This document shows positions 8,589 to 15,077 of a stretch of DNA of 15,077 nucleotides, one piece after another. Numbering within the stretch: the first letter of the stretch is position 1; the number at the start of each line of letters is the position of its first letter. Under the pieces are notes generated by a model. It had not been told where the DNA came from, ran no database searches, and saw only the letters and a list, made by a program, of their open reading frames with translations. This DNA comes from JAUXFS01 sp050329575. GTDB lineage: Bacteria; Pseudomonadota; Alphaproteobacteria; Rhodospirillales; Defluviicoccaceae. The stretch is taken from contig JBHJOP010000103.1 in NCBI GenBank assembly GCA_050329575.1, positions 1 to 15,077 on the forward strand. Direction: 5' to 3'. A program made the translations under genes and the position numbers.

Positions 8589-9909
8589 TGCTGCCGTTCT
8601 CGGCCGCCTGCAGCGGCTGCATCCGCGCGTCATCGACCTCTCCCTCGACCGGATCGAGCGACTGCTGGCCCGCCTCGGGCGTCCGCAGGACCGGCTGGCG
8701 CCGGTGGTTCATGTCGCCGGAACCAACGGCAAGGGCTCGCTGGTTGCCTTCCTGCACGCCATCCTCGAGGCCGCCGGCCTGCGCGTGCACGTCTACACCT
8801 CGCCGCATCTGGTTCGCTTCAACGAACGGATCGTGGTCGCCGGGCGCGAGATCGACGATGCCGCGCTGACCGCGGTGCTCGAGCAATGCGAGGCGGCCAA
8901 CGGCGGCGACCCGGTCACCTTCTTCGAGATCACCACCGCGGCGGCGTTGGTCGCCTTCGCCGGTCATCCGGCCGATGTCACCTTGCTGGAGACCGGACTC
9001 GGCGGCCGCCTCGACGCCACCAACGTCGTCGCCCGGCCGGAGCTGTGCGCGCTGACCCCGATCTCGATCGACCACCAGGCCTATCTCGGCGAGACGCTGG
9101 CCGCCATCGCCGGCGAGAAGGCGGGAATCCTCAAGCCCGGCGTGCCCTGCGTGGTCGCCGCCCAGCGGCCACGGGCGGATGCGGTGATCCGCGCGCGGGC
9201 GGCGGTGGTCGGGGCGCCGCTGGTCTGCGAGGGAAGCGACTGGACGGTTCGGCCGGTCGAGGGTGGGCCGGTCGAGGATGGCCCGGTCGAGGATGGCCCG
9301 GTCGGGGATGGAATGGTGTTCGCGGAGGGCGACCGTCGGCTGCGGCTGCCGCGTCCCGGCCTGATCGGCGCCCACCAGATCGCCAATGCCGGACTGGCGG
9401 TCGCCTGTGTCCGGCGCCTCGAGGGCGTGCGCGTGGATGAAGACGCGATCGGCCGCGGGCTGCGCCAGGTGCGCTGGCCGGCGCGGCTGCAGCGGCTGCG
9501 AGGCGGCCGGCTGCGCTCGCTGCTGGCGGACGACTGGGAGCTGTGGCTGGACGGCGGCCACAATCCTGCCGCCGGCGAGGTCCTGGCGGCCCAGGCGGAG
9601 ACGTGGCGGGATCGGCCGCTGTATGCGGTGGTCGGGATGCTGCGGAGCAAGGACGCGGCCGGTTTCCTGCGCCCGCTGGCCTCCCGGCTCGCCCGCATGA
9701 CCGCCGTTCCGATCCCGTTGCAGGAGGGCAGTTGCACGGCGGAGGATCTGGCCGCGACGGCGGCGTCCCTCGGCATCGCCGCGACGCCGGCGGCGGGGCT
9801 GGCCGAGGCGCTCGCGGGACTCGCCCGCGAAGCCTCCGGTCCCGCCCGCGTCCTGGTCTGCGGCTCGCTCTATCTCGCCGGGGAGGTGTTGCGGGAGAAC
9901 CGGCCGTGA
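8581..9909 (+). CDS. folC: Folylpolyglutamate / dihydrofolate synthase, probable CTG start
   Basis: FolC adds glutamate to dihydropteroate and folates (Mur-ligase family, ATP-dependent, cytosolic). The frame holds the P-loop GTNGKGS (47-53), YTSPHLVRFNERI, ETGLGGRLDATNVV, GEKAGILKPG, GAHQIANA and DGGHNPAA (Asp324, His327). Upstream of the first standard start codon (GTG 8704, which would begin inside the ATP-site strand) the frame encodes the conserved region LGRLQRLHPRVIDLSLDRIE. No ATG, GTG or TTG occurs in frame between the TGA at 8512-8514 and 8704. CTG at 8581 gives M-S-S-A-A-V-L, the length expected for the family, for 442 residues. It overlaps the accD stop by 8 nt. A small indel near 8590 that hides the GTG at 8588 is the alternative. 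A GPVED-type repeat inserts at 224-243. Confidence 0.9.
   Translation: MSSAAVLGRLQRLHPRVIDLSLDRIERLLARLGRPQDRLAPVVHVAGTNGKGSLVAFLHAILEAAGLRVHVYTSPHLVRFNERIVVAGREIDDAALTAVLEQCEAANGGDPVTFFEITTAAALVAFAGHPADVTLLETGLGGRLDATNVVARPELCALTPISIDHQAYLGETLAAIAGEKAGILKPGVPCVVAAQRPRADAVIRARAAVVGAPLVCEGSDWTVRPVEGGPVEDGPVEDGPVGDGMVFAEGDRRLRLPRPGLIGAHQIANAGLAVACVRRLEGVRVDEDAIGRGLRQVRWPARLQRLRGGRLRSLLADDWELWLDGGHNPAAGEVLAAQAETWRDRPLYAVVGMLRSKDAAGFLRPLASRLARMTAVPIPLQEGSCTAEDLAATAASLGIAATPAAGLAEALAGLAREASGPARVLVCGSLYLAGEVLRENRP
9250..9309 (+). repeat. Four tandem 15-bp units inside folC
   Basis: Four head-to-tail, in-frame 15-nt units encode RPVEG, GPVED, GPVED and GPVGD (residues 224-243). Units two and three are nearly identical at DNA level; the outer two have diverged. 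The insertion sits between VCEGSDWTVR and the strand-rich segment before GAHQIANA, likely a surface loop. Confidence 0.85.
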
Positions 9910-9946
9910 CCCGAAGTCGGCGAGGTGCGCCGTCCTCCCGGAGACT

Positions 9947-9970
9947 GAAAACCCCGCCTCGCGGCGGGGT
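9947..9970 (-). terminator. Intrinsic terminator of the addB-addA-trxA unit
   Basis: ACCCCGCC (9951-9958) and GGCGGGGT (9963-9970) form a perfect 8-bp stem with the tetraloop TCGC. Read on the minus strand, the hairpin is followed by TTTTC (GAAAA at 9947-9951 on the plus strand), so it ends transcription leaving trxA, 34 nt past the trxA stop. On the plus strand it lies 41 nt after the folC stop but lacks a T-tract (CGGGACGGG follows), so its effect on folC transcripts is doubtful. Confidence 0.8.
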
Positions 9971-10003
9971 CGGGACGGGGGAGCGCTCGGCGATGCGGAG
10001 ACG

Positions 10004-10321
10004 CTAGAGGACGGAGTCGAGCCACTCCACCAGCTTGCCCTTCGGCAGGGCACCGATCTTGGTCGCCGCGACCTGGCCGTTCTTGAACAGCATCAGGGTG
10101 GGGATCCCCTTCACGCCGTACTTCGACGGGGTCATCGGGTTGTCGTCGATGTTGAGCTTCGCGATGGTGACCCGGTCGCCCATCTCCGTCGCCACCGCCT
10201 CCAGTGTCGGCGCGATCTGCTTGCAGGGGCCGCACCATTCCGCCCAGAAATCGACAAGAACCGGCGTTTCGGCCTTGATGACATCGACGTCAAACGAGTC
10301 GTCCGTCACGTGTTTCGGCAT
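10004..10321 (-). CDS. trxA: Thioredoxin
   Basis: This is a small cytosolic dithiol reductase for ribonucleotide reductase, methionine sulfoxide reductase and other targets. The 105-residue protein has the classical active site WCGPC (29-33) in VDFWAEWCGPCKQIAP, Asp24 of the buried pair, and the cis-proline Pro74 in VKGIPTLMLFK. A C-terminal helix follows (KGKLVEWLDSVL). There is no signal peptide, so it is cytosolic. The ATG at 10321-10319 has AGGA 8 nt upstream on the minus strand (10330-10333). It lies 89 nt downstream of addA on the same strand and converges with folC, an arrangement common in Alphaproteobacteria. It could be read from addA or from its own promoter in the 89-nt gap, but I see no clear promoter there. 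Confidence 0.97.
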   Translation of the reverse strand: MPKHVTDDSFDVDVIKAETPVLVDFWAEWCGPCKQIAPTLEAVATEMGDRVTIAKLNIDDNPMTPSKYGVKGIPTLMLFKNGQVAATKIGALPKGKLVEWLDSVL

Positions 10322-10410
10322 TTTTCCAATCCTGTCAGAACGTTAGAAAGGCGGACCGATGGCAGGGGCCCGTCCCACCGGCTGCAATCTATGGACCGTG
10401 CAGGGTCCGG

Positions 10411-13400
10411 TCAAGGCGCGTGCCGATCGAGCAGTGCCGGATCGAGGGGCATCAGGATCGGGCCGTCGGTCCACAGCAGCACGCAGCGGACCGGCCGGTC
10501 GGGGTAGATCCGCGCCAGCGCGGCCCGGTAGGCGGCCATCTGCTTGAGATAGAGTTCCGGCACGGCGGCGGGGTCCCGCGGCGGCGGCCGGTTGGTCTTG
10601 TAGTCGAGGACGGTGACCGCGTCCGCCGCCACCAGCAGGCGGTCGACCTGGCCCGAGATCACCCGCCCGCCGATTGCGCCGGTGAGCGGCACTTCGGCCC
10701 GGCTGCCGGGTCCGAACAGCGCCCGATGGCGGGGATCGTCGAGGACCGCCATCACCTCGGCGGCGATCGCCGCCTGCGCGCCGGCATCGAGGCCGTGGAC
10801 GGGGCGGCCCAGCCAGGCGCCGGCGACCGCGGCGCGGCGGTCGGGCGCGACGTCGGGCAGGGTCTGCAGCAGGCGGTGGATGATCCGCCCGCGCTTGAAG
10901 CGGGCGCCGTCGTCGGGACCGAACGGCGAGCGGACCGGCGGGTCCTCGTCATCGGGTCGCGACGGCGCCAGCGGGCTCGCCGGTTCCGGCTCCGGTGGCG
11001 GCCGCGTCGTCGCCCAGGCCGGCAGCGGCGCGGCGTCGGTCGCGGCGGTCGCGGCCGGCCGCCCGGTCGGCGCCTCCTGGGGGCAGGTGAGGCGGAGGAT
11101 GCGACGGCCATCGATTTCGGGCGCGGCGGCCAGGAACGGATCGTCGATCTCCTCGAGGCCGATGCGTGCACCGGCGGCCCGGAGCCCCTCGACGACGAGG
11201 GTGTACCAGCAGTCCTCGGGTTCCCTGTTCCGACCGCGCCAGCCGCAGACGATCAGCCGGTCGCGGGCCCGCGTCATCGCCACGTACAACAGCCGCCGGT
11301 ACTCCTGGCGCTGTTTCGCCGCAAGCCGCTGCCGCTCGGCCTCGGCCACCGACTCGCAGGCATCGCGGCCGGGCGGCCACACCACCAGCGGGGCTCCCGC
11401 GTCCCCGGTCCACAGGAGCTTCGCTCCCTGTCGGGGCACCTGCATCGTGTCCGGAAGGAACACGACCGGCGCCTGCAGGCCCTTGGCGCCGTGCACCGTC
11501 ATCACCCGCACCGCGTCCCGCTCCGACTGCTCCATGTCGCGCTTGATCTCGACCGTGCCCGCCGCCAGCCACTGCAGGAACCCCTGCAACGAGGCGGCGT
11601 GGGTTCGTTCGTAGGTGAGCGCCAGTTCGAGGAACATGGCGATCGGGTCCTCGGCCTCGCGTCCCAGCCGCGCCAGCAGCCGGCGCCGTCCGCCCAGCGG
11701 GCCGAGCAGCCGGGCGTAGAACTCGAACGGCGGCACCGTGTCGGCATCGGCGAGCAACCCCGACAGCCGTTCGCAGGCGGTCGCGAACGCGGCCGCCTCG
11801 GCGGTGTGCGCGCGCAGCGCCTGCCAGAGGCTGCCGTCGCGGCCGTGAGCGAGCCGGAACAGCCGCTCGTCGTCGAGCCCGATCAGCGGCCCCTTCAGCA
11901 CCGTCGCCAGGGTCAGGTCGTCGGTCGGCAGCAGCACGAAGCGCCCGACCGCCATCAGATCCATCACCGCCATCTGTTCGGTCAGCACCATCCGGTCGAC
12001 GCCGGCGACCGGAACGTCCAGCACCTTCAGCGCCCGCACCAGTTCCTCGACGAACAAGGTGCGGCGGCGCACCAGCACCAGGATGTCGCCGGGCCGGATC
12101 GGCCGCCCCTCGGACTCGAGCCGTTCGCCGCCGCCGGTCATCGCCGCGATCCGGCGCGCCAGCAGCTGCGCCAGCCTCGCCTGCGGCGAATCGCCCGGGA
12201 TTCGCTCCACCGGTGGTTTCCACGGCGGCGGCGTGTCGGTTTCCTGCGGGTCGATCGGCGGCCACACGTCCACGACGCCGCCGTCACGCAGGCGGTGCGC
12301 CTGGTGAACGATGGGGCCGCCGTCGAGGGCGACGCCGTCGGCCGCCTCCGGGCGGGCGAACACCGCGTCCACCGCGGCGAGGACGGCACGGGTGGAGCGG
12401 AACGAGACCCCGAGGTCGATCGGGCGCCAGGCCTCGCCGGCGGCGACGACGCGTTGTCCGAACCACTCCCGGTTGGCGAGGAAATGGTCGGGATCCGCCC
12501 CCTGGAAACTGAAGATCGACTGCTTGACGTCGCCGACCGCGAACACCGTGCGCCGGACGTCCCGGGCGCCGGCGCCGGCGAAGAACTCGGCGGTGAGCGC
12601 GCGGACGATCCGCCATTGCTCGGGGCTGGTGTCCTGGGCCTCGTCGATCAGCACGTGGTCGATGCCGGCGTCGAGCTTGTGCAGCACCCACGAGACGCCG
12701 CCCTCTTCCTCCAGCAGCCGCACCACGTGGTGAATGAGGTCGTCGTAGTCGAGCAGCGACCGCGTCGCCTTGAGCCGCCGGTAGGCCTCGAGCAGCGCGT
12801 GACCGAAGACCAGCAGGCCGGCGGTGGCCGCGGCGATGGTCGCCGCCCGCCGCTTCAGTTCGCAGGCGAGCAGTCGTTCGCCCTCGGCCTGCAGGATCGC
12901 CGGCGCCGCCGCCATCGCCGCCGCCGCCTTCTTGGTGATGAGCGTCTTGCGCAGGTCGGGCTGCCGGGTCTTCGGGTCGACGCGCAGGAACGCGGCCGCG
13001 TAGCGGTCGAACCGATCGACACGCTGCGCGGGCGTCGCGCGCAGCCATTCGGCGATCGCAGCGGCCCTCTTCGCGTCGGTCTCCGAGCCGCGTTCGAGGG
13101 CGGTGACGGCGCGGCGCAGCGCCGCGGGATCGAACGTCGCGTCGGCGCACGCCGCGGCGGTGACCGTCTCGCGCGTCTCGTCGTCGCGGAGGCCGAGCCG
13201 TCGGCGGAGGGCGGCGACCAGCGCCGCGACCGAACCGTGCCGGGCGACGCAGGCGGCGAGACGGCCGCGCTCGGCGGCGAGTGCCGCCATCAGCTCGCCG
13301 AAGCTGGTCTCGTGGACGTGGCGGGTGATCTCGGCGAGCGCCGCCGCCAGCCGGCGGTCGCCCCGCTGCGCCGCCTGCAGCACCTCCTCGCGGGCCGCTC

Positions 13401-13881
13401 TCATCAGCTCCGTGGCGTCGCGCTCGTCGAGGATCGTGAAGTGCGGCGCGACGTCGGCTTCCAGCGGAAAGCGGCCGAGCAGCGACTGGCAGAAGGCGTG
13501 GATGGTCTGGATCTTCATCCCGCCCGGGGTGTCGAGCACGCGGGCGAACAGCCGTCGGGCGAGGGGCCGCTGGCGATCCTCGGGCTGGCGGCCGAGCAGC
13601 GCCGTCAGGTCCCGCTCGAGGGCGTCGTCGGCGAGCGTCGCCCAGTCGCCGAGCTTGCCGGCGATCCGTTCGTTCATCTCCGCCGCCGCCGCCTTGGTGA
13701 ACGTCAGGCAGAGGATCCTCTCGGGCGCGGTATCGGCGAGCATCAGGCTCAGCACCCGGTCGGTCAGCACCTTGGTCTTGCCGGTGCCGGCCGACGCCGC
13801 CACCCACACCGAGGCGGTCGGGTCGGCGGCGCCCCGCTGGCTGGCGTCGGGATCGGCCGTCACGGGCTGGGTCTCGTTCAT
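10411..13881 (-). CDS. addA: Double-strand break repair helicase-nuclease AddA
   Basis: AddA is the UvrD-like motor and nuclease subunit of AddAB, which resects double-strand ends for RecA. The 1156-residue product has, in order: a Q-motif Gln15; Walker A AASAGTGKT (Lys35); motif Ia LCLTFTKAAAAEM (57-69); DEAQD (413-417); motif III VGDVKQSIFSFQGADP (449-464); SFRST (493-497); motif V VRVMTVHGAKGLQ (791-803); and motif VI LLYVAMTRARDRLIV (864-878). A C-terminal RecB-type nuclease follows: His1002, Asp1080 in GQVDR, Asp1093 and Lys1095 in LDYKTN, and Gln1114. ATG 13881 overlaps the addB stop as ATGA. An upstream in-frame GTG at 13908 is less likely. A Pro-rich linker (about 940-965) joins helicase and nuclease. 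Confidence 0.96.
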   Translation of the reverse strand: MNETQPVTADPDASQRGAADPTASVWVAASAGTGKTKVLTDRVLSLMLADTAPERILCLTFTKAAAAEMNERIAGKLGDWATLADDALERDLTALLGRQPEDRQRPLARRLFARVLDTPGGMKIQTIHAFCQSLLGRFPLEADVAPHFTILDERDATELMRAAREEVLQAAQRGDRRLAAALAEITRHVHETSFGELMAALAAERGRLAACVARHGSVAALVAALRRRLGLRDDETRETVTAAACADATFDPAALRRAVTALERGSETDAKRAAAIAEWLRATPAQRVDRFDRYAAAFLRVDPKTRQPDLRKTLITKKAAAAMAAAPAILQAEGERLLACELKRRAATIAAATAGLLVFGHALLEAYRRLKATRSLLDYDDLIHHVVRLLEEEGGVSWVLHKLDAGIDHVLIDEAQDTSPEQWRIVRALTAEFFAGAGARDVRRTVFAVGDVKQSIFSFQGADPDHFLANREWFGQRVVAAGEAWRPIDLGVSFRSTRAVLAAVDAVFARPEAADGVALDGGPIVHQAHRLRDGGVVDVWPPIDPQETDTPPPWKPPVERIPGDSPQARLAQLLARRIAAMTGGGERLESEGRPIRPGDILVLVRRRTLFVEELVRALKVLDVPVAGVDRMVLTEQMAVMDLMAVGRFVLLPTDDLTLATVLKGPLIGLDDERLFRLAHGRDGSLWQALRAHTAEAAAFATACERLSGLLADADTVPPFEFYARLLGPLGGRRRLLARLGREAEDPIAMFLELALTYERTHAASLQGFLQWLAAGTVEIKRDMEQSERDAVRVMTVHGAKGLQAPVVFLPDTMQVPRQGAKLLWTGDAGAPLVVWPPGRDACESVAEAERQRLAAKQRQEYRRLLYVAMTRARDRLIVCGWRGRNREPEDCWYTLVVEGLRAAGARIGLEEIDDPFLAAAPEIDGRRILRLTCPQEAPTGRPAATAATDAAPLPAWATTRPPPEPEPASPLAPSRPDDEDPPVRSPFGPDDGARFKRGRIIHRLLQTLPDVAPDRRAAVAGAWLGRPVHGLDAGAQAAIAAEVMAVLDDPRHRALFGPGSRAEVPLTGAIGGRVISGQVDRLLVAADAVTVLDYKTNRPPPRDPAAVPELYLKQMAAYRAALARIYPDRPVRCVLLWTDGPILMPLDPALLDRHAP

Positions 13882-15077
13882 TCCTCGCCGGCTCCGCCGG
13901 CCGACCACTCCTTGACCCGCGCCAGGTGCTCGTAGTCGCTGAACCGGGGCGCGACCGCGGGGCGGGGCCGCGACTCGTAGGGCGTGGCGGGGAGATCGAA
14001 GCGCGCGATCAGCATCCGCAGGCCGGCGATCGCCTCCCCGGTCAGGGCTCCGGGATCGCCCGCCAGCACGATCCGCTCACCCGCCGGATCGCCACCCCCG
14101 AGGCGCCAGTATTCGAGCGCCGACACGGGCGCCGCGGGGGCGCCGGCGAAGCCGCCCGCCTGGGCGATCGCCGCCTCGAGGGGAAGCTGCGGCGCGAAGC
14201 CGGCGGCAACCTCCCGGTTCGCGGGCGGTGCGCCGGTCTTGTAGTCGATCACCGCGAGGCTTCCATCGGCGAGGGTGTCGATACGGTCGGCGACCGCGGT
14301 CAGCACGAACGGGCCGGCCGGGGCGTCGAGCGTCAGGGCGCCCGCGACCTCGCTGGCGGTGGCGCGGAGCCCCGCGTGTCGGTCCCGCTCGAGGGCCAGG
14401 AACCAGTCGGCGATCCGCCGGAACCGCGGCCACCAGAAGGCGCGGATCGCCGGCCGTTCGAGCAACTCACCGAAGCTGTCGCGCCCCGCGGCGAGCAGCC
14501 GCGTCAGGGCGTCGGGCGGCAGCGGTCCCGGGGTCTCGCGGACGAAGCGATCGAGAGCCTTGTGGATCCGCGCCCCGTAGTCGGCGGCATCCGGGTCGGC
14601 ATCGATCGGATCGAGGGCCTTGAGGTTCAGGACGTGGCGGGCGTAGATGGCGTAGGGGTCGCGCATCCAGGTCTCGATCTGGGTCACTGACAGCCTGCGC
14701 GGGCGAGCCTCGACCGGCGGCGTCGGCGCCGGCCGGTCGACCGGCCGGAACGCGTCGGGAGAATCGAGGGCGCGCTGCCAGTGCAGCCATTGGGCGCTGT
14801 CGCGCGTCAGCGCGTCCGCGGCCCCGGTGCCGGCGAGCAGGTTCTCCAGGCGGAGCAGCCAGCGGCTGGGCACCGTCGGGGTGCCCTCGATGCGGGTCGC
14901 CCGCGTCAGCCAGACCCTCGGCGCCGCGAACGCCTGCGCGAAGTCGTGGGCGGACAGCCCGATCCGGCGCTCCGGCAGCGGCAGCCCGAACGCCGTCATC
15001 ATCGGCCGGCTCATCCACGGGCTGGCGTCGGCCGCGGGCGGCCAGCTGTCCTCGTTGAGGCTGCCGAGGATCATCAC
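13878..15077 (-). CDS. addB: Double-strand break repair protein AddB, C-terminal part (5' end outside window)
   Basis: The window holds the last 399 residues; alphaproteobacterial AddB proteins are usually near 1000. The fragment opens in the conserved VMILGSLNEDSWPP (typically LGGLNEG-WP), which follows the inactivated helicase part. The nuclease region starts at LSVTQIETWMRDPYAIYARHVLNL. It has the RecB-family motifs GARIHKALDRF (His172 of the fragment), VADRIDTL (Asp264), IDYKTG (Asp278, Lys280) and Gln297 in QLPLEAA, so it looks catalytically intact. The fragment contains no cysteine at all, so it lacks the cluster-forming residues known from Bacillus AddB. The apparent GTG at the window edge is not the true start. 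Its stop overlaps the addA start, suggesting coupled synthesis of the two subunits. Confidence 0.95.
   Translation of the reverse strand: MMILGSLNEDSWPPAADASPWMSRPMMTAFGLPLPERRIGLSAHDFAQAFAAPRVWLTRATRIEGTPTVPSRWLLRLENLLAGTGAADALTRDSAQWLHWQRALDSPDAFRPVDRPAPTPPVEARPRRLSVTQIETWMRDPYAIYARHVLNLKALDPIDADPDAADYGARIHKALDRFVRETPGPLPPDALTRLLAAGRDSFGELLERPAIRAFWWPRFRRIADWFLALERDRHAGLRATASEVAGALTLDAPAGPFVLTAVADRIDTLADGSLAVIDYKTGAPPANREVAAGFAPQLPLEAAIAQAGGFAGAPAAPVSALEYWRLGGGDPAGERIVLAGDPGALTGEAIAGLRMLIARFDLPATPYESRPRPAVAPRFSDYEHLARVKEWSAGGAGEE

Noticed and set aside
8588..8869. Open frame from GTG at 8588 as a separate small gene after accD
   Set aside because: It is out of frame with the clearly conserved FolC sequence over the same bases and ends inside folC; its product shows no conserved feature. 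It matters only as a possible displaced folC start.
8293..10053. A 586-codon open frame on the minus strand over accD, folC and into trxA
   Set aside because: It crosses three well-supported genes and the trxA terminator, has low-complexity composition and no plausible start signal.
10393..10408. Small inverted repeat GGACC-GTGCAG-GGTCC just after the addA stop
   Set aside because: Only five base pairs and no T-tract on either strand. It is too weak to call a terminator, so addA-trxA read-through remains possible.
10420..13935. A 1171-codon open frame on the plus strand opposite addA
   Set aside because: It mirrors addA codon for codon in a GC-rich genome, its product is rich in Arg, Gly, Gln and His without domain motifs, and addA has complete helicase and nuclease motifs on the other strand. 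It is a composition artefact.

Overview
The window is a contiguous stretch of chromosomal housekeeping genes from a very GC-rich bacterium. Gene content and order (cmk-rpsA-sppA-ihfB-lapA-pyrF-trpF-trpB-trpA-accD-folC facing trxA-addA-addB) point to an alphaproteobacterium, most likely of Rhodospirillales type. This placement rests on synteny and protein character, not on a phylogeny. I see no mobile element, phage gene, CRISPR array, tRNA or rRNA, and no block of foreign base composition.

Left part (1-4839, + strand): the 3' end of cmk (CMP kinase), then rpsA (ribosomal protein S1, six S1 repeats plus a charged tail), sppA (a single-domain membrane serine/lysine signal peptide peptidase), ihfB (IHF beta), lapA (a two-helix membrane protein) and pyrF (OMP decarboxylase). 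Gaps are short (37-110 nt). lapB, which stands between lapA and pyrF in enteric bacteria, is absent here.

Middle part (4829-9909, + strand): trpF overlaps the end of pyrF by 11 nt. A 114-nt gap holding a GC-rich hairpin and a promoter-like pair separates it from trpB. Then trpB-trpA-accD-folC run with overlapping start and stop codons. This joins late tryptophan synthesis (phosphoribosylanthranilate isomerase and both tryptophan synthase subunits) to the acetyl-CoA carboxylase beta subunit and folylpolyglutamate synthase. folC has no ATG, GTG or TTG start that would keep its conserved N-terminus. The best reading is a CTG start overlapping the accD stop.

Right part (9910-15077, - strand): a convergent hairpin terminator (9947-9970) ends the minus-strand unit addB (5'-truncated by the window edge), addA and trxA. 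AddA and AddB form the helicase-nuclease that resects double-strand breaks. They overlap by ATGA and both carry intact nuclease motifs. trxA is a classical thioredoxin.

I found no previously undescribed system. The points worth a second look are small: the folC start, the trpF-trpB intergenic structure, the AT-rich 3' end of sppA with an inverted repeat, a 15-bp in-frame repeat in folC, the cysteine-free AddB C-terminus and the missing lapB.
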